Positions 42,619 through 49,620 of a stretch of 64,000 nucleotides of DNA are shown here, piece after piece (position 1 is the first letter of the stretch; each line of letters begins with the position of its first letter). Both the position numbers and the translations under genes were made by a program. The notes under the pieces are model-generated. The model was not told where the DNA came from and ran no database searches. It worked only from the letters and a program-made list of their open reading frames with translations. The DNA comes from Geodermatophilus sp. TF02-6 (lineage in GTDB: Bacteria; Actinomycetota; Actinomycetes; Mycobacteriales; Geodermatophilaceae). The DNA is taken from contig NZ_QOHF01000006.1 of assembly GCF_003319115.1 (NCBI RefSeq), forward strand, positions 150,021 through 214,020, written 5' to 3'.

Positions 42619-43728
42619 ATGGACGACGATGTCGGTGTGACGCGTCCCACGGCTCGAGTGCTCGCGCTGCTGGAGATCCTGCAGGCCGGTGGCACGCGGA
42701 CGGTGGCGGACCTGGCCGGTCGGTTGGGCGTGGACGAGCGGACCGTCCGCCGCTACGTCGCACACCTGGTCGACCTCGACGTCCCCGTCGAGTCGGTGCG
42801 CGGCCGCTACGGGGGCATCCGCCTGGTCCCCGGCTACCGCATGCCCCCGCTCATGCTCACCGACGACGAGGCGCTGGCGGTGCTGCTCGGCCTGGTCTCC
42901 GGCCGCCGGGCCGGGCTGGTGAGCACGTCGGTCGCCGCGGCCGAGAGCGCTGCTGCCAAGCTGCGCCGCGTCCTGCCGCAGGCGCTGGGGCGCCGGCTGG
43001 ACGCGCTGCTGCAGACCGCCGACTTCACGGTCGGCCCCCGTCCCTCGGCCGCTCCCGAGACGGCGGTCCTGCTCCTGGTCGCCGAGGCCGCACGCGACCG
43101 CCGACCGGTGGACATCGACTACACCGACTCCACCGGGCGGCGCAGCCGGCGGACCGTGCACCCGTACGGGATCGTCGCCCACTCCGGGCGCTGGTACCTC
43201 ACCGGTGCGGACTCCGCCAGCGGCCAGGTGCGCACGTTCCGGATCGACCGCATCGCCGCGCCGCAGCCGTCGACCGGCACCTTCGACGTGCCAGCGGGCT
43301 TCGATCCCACCGACGCTCTGCTGTCCGCCATCGCCGCGGCACCCCACCGGCACGTGGTCTCGCTCCGCGTCGAGGGCACCGCCGAGCAGGTGCGCCCCCT
43401 GTTCCCACCGGGCACCGCCACCGTCGAGGAGGAGGCCGACGACCCGGGCTGGGTGCGCGTGCTCATCCGGGCCGAACGGCTGGACTGGGTACCCGCCGTC
43501 CTGGCCGGGATCGACCGCCCCTTCCGGGTGGAGGGCCCGCAGGCTCTGCGCCCGCTCGTGCGCGCGCTGGTCGAACGGCTCACCGCCGCGGTCGAGGCCG
43601 ACACCGGACGCGGGGACCAGGCCCCGCCAGGGTCACCGGGTGTGTCGTCGACCCGCCCTCGCGGGCGCCGAGGCCGCCAGCCGTCTGCGGGGTCCGGCCA
43701 CGAGTCACCGCCTCCTCCTCCCCGCTGA
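42619..43728 (+). CDS. WYL-domain (YafY-type) transcriptional regulator
   Basis: The 369-residue protein has an N-terminal HTH (RVLALLEILQAGGTRTVADLAGRLGVDERTVRRYVAHL), a beta wing (GGIRLVPGYRMPPLMLTDDEA) and a WYL domain. HPYGIVAHSGRWYLTGAD and RTFRIDRI give the name-giving Trp-Tyr-Leu and the ligand-contact Arg residues, and a WCX-like C-terminal extension follows. The last 50 residues are low complexity. WYL domains sense nucleic acid or small ligands. A GTG 18 nt inside is an alternative start. The neighbour most likely controlled is the divergent VOC gene. Confidence 0.9.
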   Translation: MDDDVGVTRPTARVLALLEILQAGGTRTVADLAGRLGVDERTVRRYVAHLVDLDVPVESVRGRYGGIRLVPGYRMPPLMLTDDEALAVLLGLVSGRRAGLVSTSVAAAESAAAKLRRVLPQALGRRLDALLQTADFTVGPRPSAAPETAVLLLVAEAARDRRPVDIDYTDSTGRRSRRTVHPYGIVAHSGRWYLTGADSASGQVRTFRIDRIAAPQPSTGTFDVPAGFDPTDALLSAIAAAPHRHVVSLRVEGTAEQVRPLFPPGTATVEEEADDPGWVRVLIRAERLDWVPAVLAGIDRPFRVEGPQALRPLVRALVERLTAAVEADTGRGDQAPPGSPGVSSTRPRGRRGRQPSAGSGHESPPPPPR

Positions 43729-43817
43729 CCCGGCTCCCCGGTGACCCGGCCGGCGAGGCCCCCCGACGACCCGCGGGCGGACGGCGTCCGGTGATCGGGT
43801 TCCGCGGCGACCGCTGG

Positions 43818-44276
43818 TCAGCTGTAGGTGGGCCGGCGGCTCCCGAGGGTGGTGGGCAGGCAGGCCCACACGTGCTTGCACCCGCCGTCGACGTACCAGC
43901 CGTGCGCGACCGACAGCCGGGCCACCAGGTGCAGGCCCAGGCCGCCCCGGGCGGGGTCGCGGTCGACGGCGGGGGCCGGCATCGAGTCGGGGTCGCGGTC
44001 GCTCACGTCGAGCAGCCACCCGCCGCTGCCGGCGACCACCGTGGCGACCACCGGCGACGTCCCGTGCCGCAGCGCGTTCGACGCCAGCTCGTCGAAGGCC
44101 AGGACCAGCCGCTCGGCCGCCTGGTCCTCGTCGCCGTCCGGGGAGCCGACGGCGTCGAGCCGGGAACGCAGGGCCGCACGGGCGGCCGGCAGCTCGGCCA
44201 CGGCGCCCAGGCCCCACCGCCACAGCTCTCCCCGGCCGTCCGGTAGCGGGCGCAACGGCCACGCGAGTCGAGCCAC
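43818..44276 (-). CDS. Anti-sigma-factor-like ATP-binding protein (HATPase_c_2)
   Basis: The 152-residue protein has the GHKL ATPase fold of RsbW/SpoIIAB-type serine kinases: LVLAFDELASNALRHG (N box), LLDVSDRDPDSMP (G1), and GGLGLHLVARLSVAHGWYV (G2 region). Such single-domain ATPases in actinomycetes regulate sigma factors or partner with PP2C phosphatases. A SpoIIE-type phosphatase is encoded at 56.5-59.1 kb but not next to it. GGGGAGAGGG precedes the GTG. No anti-anti-sigma gene is adjacent, so its partner is unknown. Confidence 0.85.
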   Translation of the reverse strand: MARLAWPLRPLPDGRGELWRWGLGAVAELPAARAALRSRLDAVGSPDGDEDQAAERLVLAFDELASNALRHGTSPVVATVVAGSGGWLLDVSDRDPDSMPAPAVDRDPARGGLGLHLVARLSVAHGWYVDGGCKHVWACLPTTLGSRRPTYS

Positions 44277-44452
44277 TGCCCTCTCCCCGTCCGTCGGTGT
44301 CCTCCGTCGGTGTCCTCGACGCACCGGGGGTTCCCAGCCGGCCGCGGGCCCAACCGCGGGGCGACGCGCTCCACCCCGGAGGAGGAGCAGCCGGCCGCCC
44401 GCCGACCGCCACGCTGGTGGCGCCGGCCCCGAGCAGGCGCTCGCCGGGCGCC

Positions 44453-45379
44453 TCAGGTGCGGGCGGTGGCCTCCCGGACGGCGGCGGCCACGGCCTCGAC
44501 GCCCCGCGGCGCCCAGATGATCGAGTAGTGGTTGGTGTCGGGCACCTCGCGGGCGGTGATCCCGCTCGGCTCCAGGCCCAGCTGCGCCAGCCGGCCCTCG
44601 TCGTAGAGCCCCGGCGTCTGGTCCAGCAGCCCGCGGGCCGCCCACAGCAGCGTGGCCGGCACCGGCAGGTCGGCGGTCGCCTCCAGCACCCGCTCGTTGA
44701 GCAGCACGTCCCCGCCGTCCACCCGGACCGCCTCGGGCACGCACGCGCTGCGCAACGCCGGCGGCTCGCCCTGCACGTCGCGCGCCAGGTAGGCGGCCAC
44801 CGACGGGACGTCGACCCAGGGGCCCACCGCGGGGTGCTGCGCCCAGAAGGCCCGGACGGCGGCCAGGTCGGGGAAGGTCATCGACAGCCGGTCCAGCGCG
44901 GGGCCGAGGACGGCGGAGAGCATCGCGTCGAGGTCGGCGCCCGGCGGCTGCGGGAAGGCCAGCCCGCCGTCGACCAGCACCAGCCCGTGCACCCGGTCCC
45001 GCGCCGTCCCGGCGGCGGCCAGGGCGGCGACGAAGGCGCCCATCGAGTGCCCGACCAGCACGGCGGCGTCGGCCCCGGCGTCGCGGTCGGCCCCGAACCG
45101 GTCGAGCAGCGCGGCGACGTCGGCCGCGTGCGCCTCGATCCCGTACGGCCCCGGCAGACCGGCCGACGCGGCCCGCCCGCGCAGGTCCGGCGCGACCACC
45201 TCGAACTCCCCGGCCAGCGCGCCGGCCACCCGCGCCCAGGCCATCGCGTTGCCGGTGATGCCGTGCACGAGGACGGCGATCGGGGCGCCGGGGGCGTCGG
45301 CCGCCCAGTGCAGGACGGCCAGCTCACCGCCCTGCACCGGGACGTCGACCAGGCGGGGTTCGGGCAGTGGTTCCCTCAC
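44453..45379 (-). CDS. Alpha/beta hydrolase (serine nucleophile)
   Basis: The 308-residue protein is a classical alpha/beta hydrolase: IAVLVHGITGNAMAW (oxyanion loop), FEVVAPDLRGRA, nucleophile elbow VGHSMGAFVAAL, and VPDTNHYSIIWAPRGVEAV with the catalytic His. The acid residue is probably an Asp in the loop after strand 6. Substrate unknown; homologues act on esters, lactones or peroxides. The GTG start has a weak purine-rich site. Upstream is a tandem repeat and palindrome block, so it is likely a single-gene unit. Confidence 0.87.
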   Translation of the reverse strand: MREPLPEPRLVDVPVQGGELAVLHWAADAPGAPIAVLVHGITGNAMAWARVAGALAGEFEVVAPDLRGRAASAGLPGPYGIEAHAADVAALLDRFGADRDAGADAAVLVGHSMGAFVAALAAAGTARDRVHGLVLVDGGLAFPQPPGADLDAMLSAVLGPALDRLSMTFPDLAAVRAFWAQHPAVGPWVDVPSVAAYLARDVQGEPPALRSACVPEAVRVDGGDVLLNERVLEATADLPVPATLLWAARGLLDQTPGLYDEGRLAQLGLEPSGITAREVPDTNHYSIIWAPRGVEAVAAAVREATART

Positions 45380-45400
45380 GGCCTCACCCTGCCCGGGGAC

Positions 45401-45484
45401 GCCGTCCCCCGCAGCCCGGGTATGGAACGCCGTCCCCCGCAGCCCGGGTATGGAAAGCCGTCCCCCGCAGCCCAGGTATGGGAA
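45401..45484. repeat. 28-bp tandem repeat merging into a palindrome
   Basis: GCCGTCCCCCGCAGCCCGGG plus TATGGAAM is repeated three times with a 28-bp period. The third unit changes to CCAGGTATGGGAAGC and runs directly into the palindrome at 45475. The tail of each unit (GGGTATGGAA) resembles the palindrome arm, so the array probably arose by serial duplication of its edge. Confidence 0.75.
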
Positions 45485-45533
45485 GCAATCCCTGCGTCCA
45501 CGAGCCGCTGACGCAGGGATTGCTTCCCATACC
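45475..45533. repeat. Palindromic repeat family 2, copy B
   Basis: Perfect 23-bp arms (the left contains TATGGGAAGCAATCCCTGCG) surround a 13-nt loop CCACGAGCCGCTG, whose complement shares GGCTCG with the loop of copy A at 32141-32205. Compared with copy A, two bases of each arm have changed in a compensatory way. Confidence 0.8.
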
Positions 45534-45573
45534 CGTGCCGGGCTCGGGCAGGGCTCGGCTACCGGTGCGGGGC

Positions 45574-46329
45574 TCAGCGCCCGGCGAGATCGATGGCGAA
45601 GGCGACGAGGAAGCCGAGGGTGGTGATGACGCCGGTCCAGGTGCGGGTGCGCTCGAACGCCTCGGGGATCATCGTGTCGGCGATCATGGTGAGGATCGCC
45701 CCCGCGGCGATCGCGGTGATGACGGCGACCACCTCCGGGGGTGCGTCGCCGAGCGCGACGTAGCCGACCAGCGCGGCCAGGCCGCTGGCCACGGCGATGC
45801 CGATCCACACGCCGAACACGTACCGGGCCGAGCGGCCGTTGTTCTTCATCCCGGCCGCGGAGGACAACCCCTCCGGCACGTTGGAGATGAAGACCGCGGC
45901 CAGCACCGGGGCGCTCACGGTCCCCCCGCCCAGCAGCCCCAGGCCGAGCACCACCGACTCGGGGACGCCGTCCAGCAGCGCCCCGATCGCGATGGCCGCC
46001 CCGCTGCCGGACTGCTCCTGCTCCGAGGGCTGCTGGTCCCCCGACCGCTTGCGGTGCCGGGCGCCGTGGCGGGCCAGCGCGGCGTTCGCCGCGAAGTAGG
46101 CCAGCGCGCCGCCGACGAAGCCGATGGCCGCGGGCAGCAGCCCGCCGGTGTCGGCGGCCTCCTCCATCAGGTCGAACGCGACCGCGGAGATCAGCACCCC
46201 GGATCCGAAGGCCATCACCGACGCGATGACCACCTGCGGCACGCGGGCGAACCAGGCGACCAGCGCGCCCAGCACCAGCGCGCCACCGCCCAGCAGCCCC
46301 CACAGCCCCGCTTCCAGCCACGTCGGCAC
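45574..46329 (-). CDS. ZIP-family divalent metal transporter
   Basis: The 251-residue protein has about eight TM helices and the metal-site motifs of ZIP transporters: ALLDGVPESVVLGLGLL in TM4 and VFISNVPEGLSSAAGM in TM5, with a short polar, Gln/Glu/Arg-rich cytoplasmic loop (residues about 90-110) between TM3 and TM4. It may move zinc, manganese or iron. AGAGGGGA precedes the GTG. A 56-bp palindromic repeat lies 27 bp upstream of the start; no metal-regulator box was recognised. Confidence 0.9.
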   Translation of the reverse strand: MPTWLEAGLWGLLGGGALVLGALVAWFARVPQVVIASVMAFGSGVLISAVAFDLMEEAADTGGLLPAAIGFVGGALAYFAANAALARHGARHRKRSGDQQPSEQEQSGSGAAIAIGALLDGVPESVVLGLGLLGGGTVSAPVLAAVFISNVPEGLSSAAGMKNNGRSARYVFGVWIGIAVASGLAALVGYVALGDAPPEVVAVITAIAAGAILTMIADTMIPEAFERTRTWTGVITTLGFLVAFAIDLAGR

Positions 46330-46355
46330 GGCGTCCCCTCTGCCCTCCTACGCGT

Positions 46356-46411
46356 CGAGTCATGCCAACTCGTGGCGATCAGGAGCTGATCGCCGCGAAT
46401 TGCACGACTCG
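46356..46411. repeat. Palindromic repeat family 3
   Basis: The element is an extended inverted repeat. Inner arms GGCGATCAG and CTGATCGCC flank GAG, partly matching segments CAACTCGT and GCGAATT flank those, and outer arms CGAGTCATGC and GCACGACTCG match at 9 of 10 positions. It lies between the AAA ATPase gene and the ZIP gene. Only one full copy is in the window; an ATGATCAG/CTGATCAT hairpin after the NAD-GDH gene resembles the inner part. Confidence 0.65.
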
Positions 46412-46420
46412 TGGGGGAGA

Positions 46421-46502
46421 ACGGCCCTCTCCCGGGTCCCGCTGGCCCCGTCCCGGGCCCCGCCCCGAGCCTGCGAGAGGTGGGGGGCAGAGGGGTCCTT
46501 CT
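46421..46502. repeat. G/C-rich gene-end element (copy 3)
   Basis: This block contains CGAGCCTGCGAGAGG followed by TGGGGGGCAGAGGGGTCC TTCTTC, nearly the same as the blocks at 49510-49605. It ends at the stop codon of the ATPase gene. Confidence 0.5.
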
Positions 46503-47687
46503 TCAGTCCGGGTGGTCGAGCAGGTAGCGGCCGAAGTGTGGGACGGTGAAGGCGATCTGGCCGCGCTCGGCCGAGTAGACCAGGCCCTTCTTGATCAGCG
46601 AGTCCCGCGCGGGGGAGAGGGACGCCGGCTTGCGGCCCAGCGACGACGCGACCTCCGAGGTGGACACCGCTCCGCCGGTCGGCCCGCCCAGCTCGGCCAT
46701 GGCGCGCATGTACTCCCGCTCGGCGGGGGTCGCCCGGTCGTAGCGGGAACCGAAGAAGCCGACGGCGAGCTCGGCCTCGGCGACCGGGGCGGCGACCGCG
46801 ACGTCGGCGGCGGTGATCGGGGAGGCGGCGGCGACGTCCCAGGTGACCTTGCCGTAGGCCTGCACGAAGTACGGGTAGCCGTCGGCGGCCGCGTAGAGGG
46901 CGTCGAGCGCCTCGGGCTCGAAGGCGACGTCCTCCCGCTCGGCGGGCGCCAGCAGCGCCCGGTCGGCGGCGGCGCGGTCCAGCCGGTCGATGCGCAGGTA
47001 GCGGAACAGCCGCTCCGAGTAGCTCTTGGACGCCGACAGCACCGCCGGCAGGTGCGGCAGCCCGGCCCCGACGACGATCAGCGGGGCCCCCTGCTGGGAG
47101 AGCTCGTGGCAGGCGGCGCAGATCGCCGAGACGTCGGCGGCCTGGACGTCCTGCATCTCGTCGACGAACAGCGCGATGCCGCGGCCCACGTCGGCGGCCA
47201 GCCCGGCGGCGTCGCTGAGCAGCTCGACCAGGTCGATCTCCATGTCCCCGGAGTCGGCCCGCCCGGTCGCGGCCGGGACGTCGATGCCCGGCTGCCAGCG
47301 GTCGCGCACCCTGGCGTCTGGCACCTGGCGCAGCGCGAACGCCTTGAGCACGCCCAGGACGGCGTCCATCGACTCCTGGTCGGGGTGGCGCAGCTCGCGC
47401 AGCGCCATGTGCAGGGCGGAGGAGACCGGCCGGCGCAGCGACTGCTCCGGCCGTGCCTCGACCTTGCCGGTGCCCCAGCCGCGGGTGATCGCCGCCGAGC
47501 GCAGCTGGTTGAGCAGCACGGTCTTGCCGACCCCGCGCAGCCCGGTCAGCACCAGCGAGCGCTCCGGCCGGCCGTGCGCGATCCGCTCGAGGACGACGTC
47601 GAAGGCGGACAGCTCGGCGTCCCGGCCGGCCAGCTCGGGCGGGCGCTGCCCGGCGCCGGGTGCGTACGGGTTCCGCACGGGGTCCAC
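46503..47687 (-). CDS. AAA ATPase of the ORC/Cdc6-like group with winged-helix end
   Basis: The 394-residue protein begins DPVRNPYAPGAGQRPPELAGRDAEL. Walker A is GLRGVGKTVLLNQL near residue 52, Walker B ALFVDEMQDVQAADV, and sensor 1 lies in PLIVVGAGLPHLP. The C-terminal part (REYMRAMAELGG, then VASSLGRKPASLSPARDSLIKKGLVY) is a winged helix, so DNA binding is likely. Such proteins are annotated only as ATP-binding proteins; roles in DNA repair or plasmid biology are guesses. TAGCGT ends 7 nt before this GTG, which argues for a leaderless start here rather than at upstream GTG codons. CTCTACGG occurs upstream, as it does for the holin-like gene. Confidence 0.85.
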   Translation of the reverse strand: MDPVRNPYAPGAGQRPPELAGRDAELSAFDVVLERIAHGRPERSLVLTGLRGVGKTVLLNQLRSAAITRGWGTGKVEARPEQSLRRPVSSALHMALRELRHPDQESMDAVLGVLKAFALRQVPDARVRDRWQPGIDVPAATGRADSGDMEIDLVELLSDAAGLAADVGRGIALFVDEMQDVQAADVSAICAACHELSQQGAPLIVVGAGLPHLPAVLSASKSYSERLFRYLRIDRLDRAAADRALLAPAEREDVAFEPEALDALYAAADGYPYFVQAYGKVTWDVAAASPITAADVAVAAPVAEAELAVGFFGSRYDRATPAEREYMRAMAELGGPTGGAVSTSEVASSLGRKPASLSPARDSLIKKGLVYSAERGQIAFTVPHFGRYLLDHPD

Positions 47688-47815
47688 GTCGAGCACGCTA
47701 TGTGCTCGTCTAGCCCCGGGCGTAGACAACCGTAGAGGAGTGCAGCGTGTCGTCGCGCCACGGCTCCGGGTCGGGGCGTGTGGTCAGGGGCCGTGAGTCC
47801 GGGGCCAGGGCCGGG

Positions 47816-48784
47816 TCAGGGTGTCGGGTCCTCGGTGGCCAGCTGCTGCACCCGCAGCGCCCGCTGCTCGGCGCGCTCCGCCGCGCGCAGGTGCTCCTCG
47901 CGGCCCTCGAGCGCGTCCGGCACCTCGGCGAGGCGCCGGTGCACCGCGGCGATCTCCATCAGCTTCGAGGCGGCGTTGTAGACGGCCCCCTCCACCGCCT
48001 GGTGCTGGGCGTCGAGGAGGGACTGGGCGGACCACGCGTGTCCCACGTGGCAGGTGTAGCTCACAGCGCCGTCCGGGGTCGACTCGTACATCCCGCCCTG
48101 GCACTCGGGACACCCCAGTGCGGCGGGGGTACCCAGGTCGGTCAGCGCGGTCGGTCCGCCCGTCATCGTGGGGCTCCTCTCCGGGGAGGCGGGGTGGGGT
48201 GTCGCGCCGGGGACGGCCTCAGGGGGCCGGACGAGGTCGGTGACGACGGCGGCGAGCTCGGCGGTGGGCGTCCTGCGCGCCCGGCGGACGGCGGCCAGCG
48301 CGGCCCGGGGCATGGCCGACACCCGCGCCTCGACCGGGTCCTGCACGACGACCACGCCGTCCTGCGCGGCCACCGCCGCGGCGCCCACGGACCCGTCGTC
48401 CAGGGCGCCGGAGAGGACGACGGCGACGACGCCGGGGCCGAACGCGGCGGCGGCGCTGCGGAACATCGGGTCGACGGCGGGACGCTGCCGGTTCTCCCGC
48501 GGCCCGCGGTAGAGCCGGACCCGCTCGCCCCGGACGGTCAGGTGCAGGTCGGGCGGGGCCACCAGGATCGAGGCCGGGGACAGCAGCTGGCCGTCGACCG
48601 GGTGGGCGGCCGGCAGCGGCCCGCACCGGGACAGCAGCCTGGGCAGGTGGCTGTCGGCCGTCGCCGGCAGGTGGACGGTGACCAGGACCGCCGCTGGCAG
48701 GTCCTCGGGCAGCCCGGCGACGAGCGTCTGCAGCGGCCCGATGCCGCCCGCGGACGCCCCCACCACGACCACCCGGTCGACCAC
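47816..48784 (-). CDS. CheB-type methylesterase with C-terminal zinc ribbon
   Basis: The 322-residue protein has a CheB catalytic domain without a receiver domain. The Ser lies in VVGASAGGIGPLQTL, the His in VTVHLPATADS, and the Asp in VVLSGALDDGS. After a linker, residues about 220-280 form a putative zinc ribbon, with CPECQGGMYES followed by YTCHVGHAWS. The C-terminus is helical and charged. Stand-alone CheB domains of this form occur outside classic chemotaxis operons and may act on other signalling proteins. GAGGAGGA precedes the GTG. It is 9 kb from the main che operon, which has its own complete CheB. Confidence 0.85.
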   Translation of the reverse strand: MVDRVVVVGASAGGIGPLQTLVAGLPEDLPAAVLVTVHLPATADSHLPRLLSRCGPLPAAHPVDGQLLSPASILVAPPDLHLTVRGERVRLYRGPRENRQRPAVDPMFRSAAAAFGPGVVAVVLSGALDDGSVGAAAVAAQDGVVVVQDPVEARVSAMPRAALAAVRRARRTPTAELAAVVTDLVRPPEAVPGATPHPASPERSPTMTGGPTALTDLGTPAALGCPECQGGMYESTPDGAVSYTCHVGHAWSAQSLLDAQHQAVEGAVYNAASKLMEIAAVHRRLAEVPDALEGREEHLRAAERAEQRALRVQQLATEDPTP

Positions 48785-48865
48785 AGCCGTCCTCCTCGGG
48801 TCGTCCTCCGTTGCCGAGGTGTTCCCCGCGGGCCGCCGGTCGATGCGTGCGAGCGCATCAACCGG

Positions 48866-48968
48866 CCCCTTCCGCGCCGTGATCACGGGCTTCTTGCCGG
48901 CGACACGGTGGGACTCGCCGTGCCGGGCGGAAACAACCCCATGATCACGGGGGCGGAAGGGCGCTTCG
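48866..48968. repeat. Palindromic repeat family 1, copy B
   Basis: Imperfect long arms (GCCCCTTCCGCGCCGTGATCA against TGATCACGGGGGCGGAAGGG) enclose the core GCCGGCGACACGGTGGGACT followed by CGCCGTGCCGG and AAACAACCCCATGATCA. The core and right arm align with copy A (15356-15425) at roughly four of five bases. Unlike copy A it lies between divergent genes, so it is not simply a terminator. Confidence 0.7.
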
Positions 48969-48984
48969 AGCGTCGTCTGCTGGT

Positions 48985-49014
48985 CTCTACGGCTCGGTCT
49001 AGAGATCCGTAGAG
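48985..49014. promoter_or_regulatory. Inverted repeat upstream of the holin-like gene
   Basis: CTCTACGG and CCGTAGAG are perfect 8-bp arms 14 bp apart, with TCTAGA between them. It lies 35 bp before the TAGCGT -10 of the next gene. CTCTACGG also occurs upstream of the AAA ATPase gene (reverse strand, about 47730). It may be an operator for a shared regulator. Confidence 0.4.
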
Positions 49015-49061
49015 GTGCCCATGCACAGGGAACCGGGAGGAACCGTCGCTAGCGTGGCGGC

Positions 49062-49430
49062 GTGCTGAGGTTCCTGATCAAGGTCGTCCTCATGGCCGGC
49101 GTCTTCTACGGCGTGGCGTACCTGTTGCCCGGTATCGAGGTGCTCCCCAACCCGGACGGGCCGCTCGGGAGGCCCGGTACCTACCTGTGGATCGCGTTGA
49201 TCTTCGCGGTGGTCAACGCCGTCGTCGGGCCGGTCCTGCGGCTGCTCTCGCTGCCGTTCGTGCTGCTCACCCTGGGGTTGTTCCTCCTCGTGGTGAACGC
49301 CGCGCTGCTCGGCATCACCGCCGCGATCACCGACCGGTTGCAGGTCGCCGGCTTCGGCACGGCGGTCCTCGGCGGGCTGCTGCTCGCCATCGGCAACTGG
49401 ATCGCCGACCAGCTGGTCGAGCGCGGCTGA
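49062..49430 (+). CDS. Holin-like (superfamily IV) small membrane protein
   Basis: The 122-residue protein has four hydrophobic segments: FLIKVVLMAGVFYGVAYLL, LWIALIFAVVNAVVGPVL, FVLLTLGLFLLVVNAALLGI and AVLGGLLLAIGNWIADQL. This matches the mycobacterial four-TMS holin/YvlD-like family, which is chromosomal and not part of a prophage here. The role is unknown; family members are often induced by envelope stress. TAGCGT lies 6 nt before the GTG, giving a leaderless transcript. Confidence 0.88.
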   Translation: MLRFLIKVVLMAGVFYGVAYLLPGIEVLPNPDGPLGRPGTYLWIALIFAVVNAVVGPVLRLLSLPFVLLTLGLFLLVVNAALLGITAAITDRLQVAGFGTAVLGGLLLAIGNWIADQLVERG

Positions 49431-49606
49431 CCTTCGGCCCCTGCAGGGACCTGCCGCCGGCCCCGTCCCGAGGCTCCGGCCCCCTCCCGGGCCCGGCCCC
49501 GTCCGGAGGCTCGCCGCGAGCGTGCGAGCGGTGGGGGGCAGGGGCGGCCCTCCTGCAGGGTCCCGCCGCGAGCGTGCGAGCGGTGGGGGGCAGGGGGGTC
49601 CTTCTA
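49431..49606. repeat. G/C-rich gene-end element, duplicated (copy 4)
   Basis: CGCGAGCGTGCGAGCGGTGG followed by GGGGCAGGGG occurs twice, about 55 bp apart, around CCTGCAGGGTCCCGCC. The second copy ends at GGTCCTTCTAC directly before the TAGCGT -10 of the NAD-GDH gene. The block fills the gap after the holin-like gene and may combine termination and promoter insulation. Confidence 0.6.
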
Positions 49607-49607
49607 C

Positions 49608-49613
49608 TAGCGT
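49608..49613 (+). promoter_or_regulatory. Leaderless -10 element of the NAD-GDH gene
   Basis: TAGCGT is followed by seven bases and the ATG. The same hexamer precedes the VOC, AAA ATPase, holin-like and yaaA genes at 6-8 nt, so transcription should begin at or next to the start codon. CAGGAG also lies in the 7-nt gap. Confidence 0.55.
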
Positions 49614-49620
49614 CAGGAGC

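Noticed and set aside
49062..49430. Prophage holin
   Set aside because: The small membrane protein belongs to a chromosomal family and no other phage genes are in the window.
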